Assembly: GCA_006227095.1 (NCBI GenBank)
Contig: SBFZ01000195.1
Span: 1-7,680 of the forward strand
Reading direction: 5' to 3'
From: Bacteroidota bacterium
GTDB lineage: Bacteria; Bacteroidota; Bacteroidia; Bacteroidales; VadinHA17
Length of the DNA: 7,680 nt
The translations under genes and the position numbers were made by a program. Under the pieces are notes generated by a model. It ran no database searches. It was not told where the DNA came from and saw nothing but the letters and a program-made list of their open reading frames with translations. Shown here one piece after another: positions 6,139 through 7,680 of this stretch (its first letter is position 1; the number at the start of each line of letters is the position of its first letter).

Positions 6139-7680
6139 CTAATTTACTTTAAAGCTGAGTTCCGGGTTATCTTCAAGCCACCCGATCAGCTCATCTGTTA
6201 TACCGGCCTTGATACTTCGCGAAAACAGGGGGATGGTGATCCTGTCATCATGGTCTATCAACAGGAATTTGAGCAATTTGTTCCCCGGGTTCTCGGAAAT
6301 AACCGATTTGAGGTTCTTGATGAACTCCGGGTTTATCATTTCTGCCTTCAGTTTTATGGTAATCGAATTTACGAGGTCATCCCTGACGGCTGTGAGGAGG
6401 TGTATCTCCCTGATCTTTAGTTCAAGCTCGTCAGGATTGAAATGTCTTCCCTGCACCCTTCCTTTTACAAGCAACTGGTAATCATTCCTGAAGAAATTGC
6501 TGAATGCCACATAATCCTTGTCAAAAAGCAGGAAGGAGAATGAATCAGTATAATCCTGGAGGGTGAATCCCCCGAAGGGTTTCCCGTTTTTGGTCACCCC
6601 GCTGCGGGTGTCGGTGACGATGCCGGCCACGCATACCTCGCGGTTGGCAAATTCACTCAGATTCTGCAGGTCAGCCAGTGTGGCATTGCAGAACGTGTTG
6701 ATCTCAAGCCTGAAGTCGTCAAGCGGATGCGAAGAAAGGTAGATTCCTATTACCTCCTTTTCCTTGCTCAGTTTCTCCAGTTTTGACCAGTCAGAACAGG
6801 GTGCCGGCTCAGGCCGTACCAGCTCAAATCCGCCCACATCACCGAAGAGCGACTGCTGGCTGCTGTTCTTTATGTTTTTAACGCTGTTGCCATATCGTAT
6901 CAGGCTCTCCAGGAAGCTTGAGCCCTTCCCGTCAGCGGCGAAGTACTGGGCCCTCGTCATCCCCGGCAGGCCGTCAAGCGCTCCCGAGACCACCATGGCC
7001 TCAAGCATCTTTTTGTTGACAGTATTTAGGTTCACCCTTTCGGCAAGGTCATAAATATCCTTGTAGGGTCCGTTCTTCTCACGCTCCTCAATCAGGTGAA
7101 GCACAGCATTTTCTCCCACTCCCTTTATGGCACCGAGGCCGAACCTGATGTTACCGGTACGGTTGACGGTGAACTGGAGGAAGCTCTCGTTCACGTCGGG
7201 TCCGAGAACCTCTATCCCCATCCGTTTGGTCTCCTCCATCATGACGGTGATCTTCTTTATGTCACTGATGTTCCGGCTCAGCACAGCAGCCATGAACTCG
7301 GCCGGGTAGTGTGCCTTGAGGTATCCGGTCTGGTAGGCTATCAGCGCATAGCAGGTGGAGTGCGACTTGTTGAATGCATATTCGGCAAACGACTCCCAGT
7401 CAGACCATACCTTGTTTATGGTGTTCTGGTCGTAGCCGTTTCTGCGGCATCCCTCGATAAACTCCTCCTTGAGCCGGTCCATGATGTCACGCTTCTTTTT
7501 CCCCATCGCCTTGCGCAATGAGTCGGCCTGGCCCTTGGAGAACCCTCCCAGTTCCTGTGACAGGAGCATCACCTGTTCCTGGTAGACGGTGATCCCGTAT
7601 GTCTCCTTCAGGTATTTTTCCATGGCGGGCACCTCGTAGCTTATCTTTTCCCTGCCGTGCTTGCGCCTGATATACTGGGG
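6139..7680 (-). CDS. dnaE: DNA polymerase III subunit alpha, C-terminal part (5' end beyond window)
   Basis: Seen: 513 residues and a TAG stop; the frame is open to the right edge. There is no start here: the GTG at 7632 is an internal Val. Visible residues 27-38 (TYGITVYQEQVM) and 102-108 (AFNKSHS) are hallmark C-family polymerase finger motifs. A helix-hairpin-helix region with GLGAIKGVG lies at about 178-216. A clamp-binding pentapeptide QQSLF is at 275-279, where E. coli alpha carries QADMF. An OB fold is at about 347-428 and a small C-terminal domain at 436-513. Family knowledge: this is the replicative polymerase subunit of the DNA polymerase III holoenzyme. The catalytic palm aspartates and the PHP domain belong to the missing N-terminal half. 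The C-terminus is complete and unbroken. In this phylum dnaE is often followed by trxA (from memory). I see nothing unusual apart from the promoter element overlapping its stop codon. Confidence 0.97.
   Translation of the reverse strand, partial: PQYIRRKHGREKISYEVPAMEKYLKETYGITVYQEQVMLLSQELGGFSKGQADSLRKAMGKKKRDIMDRLKEEFIEGCRRNGYDQNTINKVWSDWESFAEYAFNKSHSTCYALIAYQTGYLKAHYPAEFMAAVLSRNISDIKKITVMMEETKRMGIEVLGPDVNESFLQFTVNRTGNIRFGLGAIKGVGENAVLHLIEEREKNGPYKDIYDLAERVNLNTVNKKMLEAMVVSGALDGLPGMTRAQYFAADGKGSSFLESLIRYGNSVKNIKNSSQQSLFGDVGGFELVRPEPAPCSDWSKLEKLSKEKEVIGIYLSSHPLDDFRLEINTFCNATLADLQNLSEFANREVCVAGIVTDTRSGVTKNGKPFGGFTLQDYTDSFSFLLFDKDYVAFSNFFRNDYQLLVKGRVQGRHFNPDELELKIREIHLLTAVRDDLVNSITIKLKAEMINPEFIKNLKSVISENPGNKLLKFLLIDHDDRITIPLFSRSIKAGITDELIGWLEDNPELSFKVN

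Noticed and set aside
6115..6420. A plus-strand open frame of 101 codons beginning in the dnaE-trxA gap
   Set aside because: Nearly all of it is antisense to the dnaE C-terminus, and the product has no recognisable motif.
7096..7521. A 141-codon open frame on the plus strand opposite dnaE
   Set aside because: It is antisense to conserved polymerase motifs and has no homology that I recognise.
7630..7632. GTG as a dnaE start codon
   Set aside because: The reading frame continues to the window edge with conserved polymerase sequence (YIRRKHGREKISYE), so this is an internal valine.

Overview
This 7.7 kb window comes from the chromosome of a Bacteroidota bacterium, most likely of the order Bacteroidales or a close relative. 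The evidence is the gene families: a two-component-type propeller plus Y_Y_Y sensor fused to a SpoIIE phosphatase, and a dnaE with close sequence kinship to this phylum. Start codons lack Shine-Dalgarno sequences, and a TAnnTTTG-type promoter element sits ahead of trxA. Base composition looks close to 50% GC by eye. The window is almost wholly coding; the longest non-coding stretch is 47 bp.

Left half, + strand (1-5188): two adjacent genes separated by 4 bp. The first is cut by the left window edge. It encodes TPR repeats, two tandem Ig-like domains and a caspase-like (C14) peptidase domain with an intact His/Cys dyad. The second encodes a 1081-residue membrane sensor with a signal peptide, fourteen propeller repeats, a Y_Y_Y domain, one transmembrane helix, a coiled coil and a SpoIIE/RsbU-type PP2C phosphatase. 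The spacing argues for one transcript, and the pairing suggests a signalling or proteolysis module. This is the most interesting part of the window, but its function is inferred only.

Right half, - strand (5191-7680): a housekeeping cluster read right to left. It holds the C-terminal 513 residues of DNA polymerase III alpha (dnaE, cut by the right edge), thioredoxin (trxA) and a LOG-family nucleoside monophosphate phosphoribohydrolase. A phylum-type promoter element overlaps the dnaE stop and probably drives trxA and the LOG gene. The two halves converge with stop codons only 2 bp apart. A 7-bp inverted repeat at that junction may end transcription of the minus-strand cluster.

I saw no RNA genes, insertion sequences, CRISPR arrays or attachment sites.
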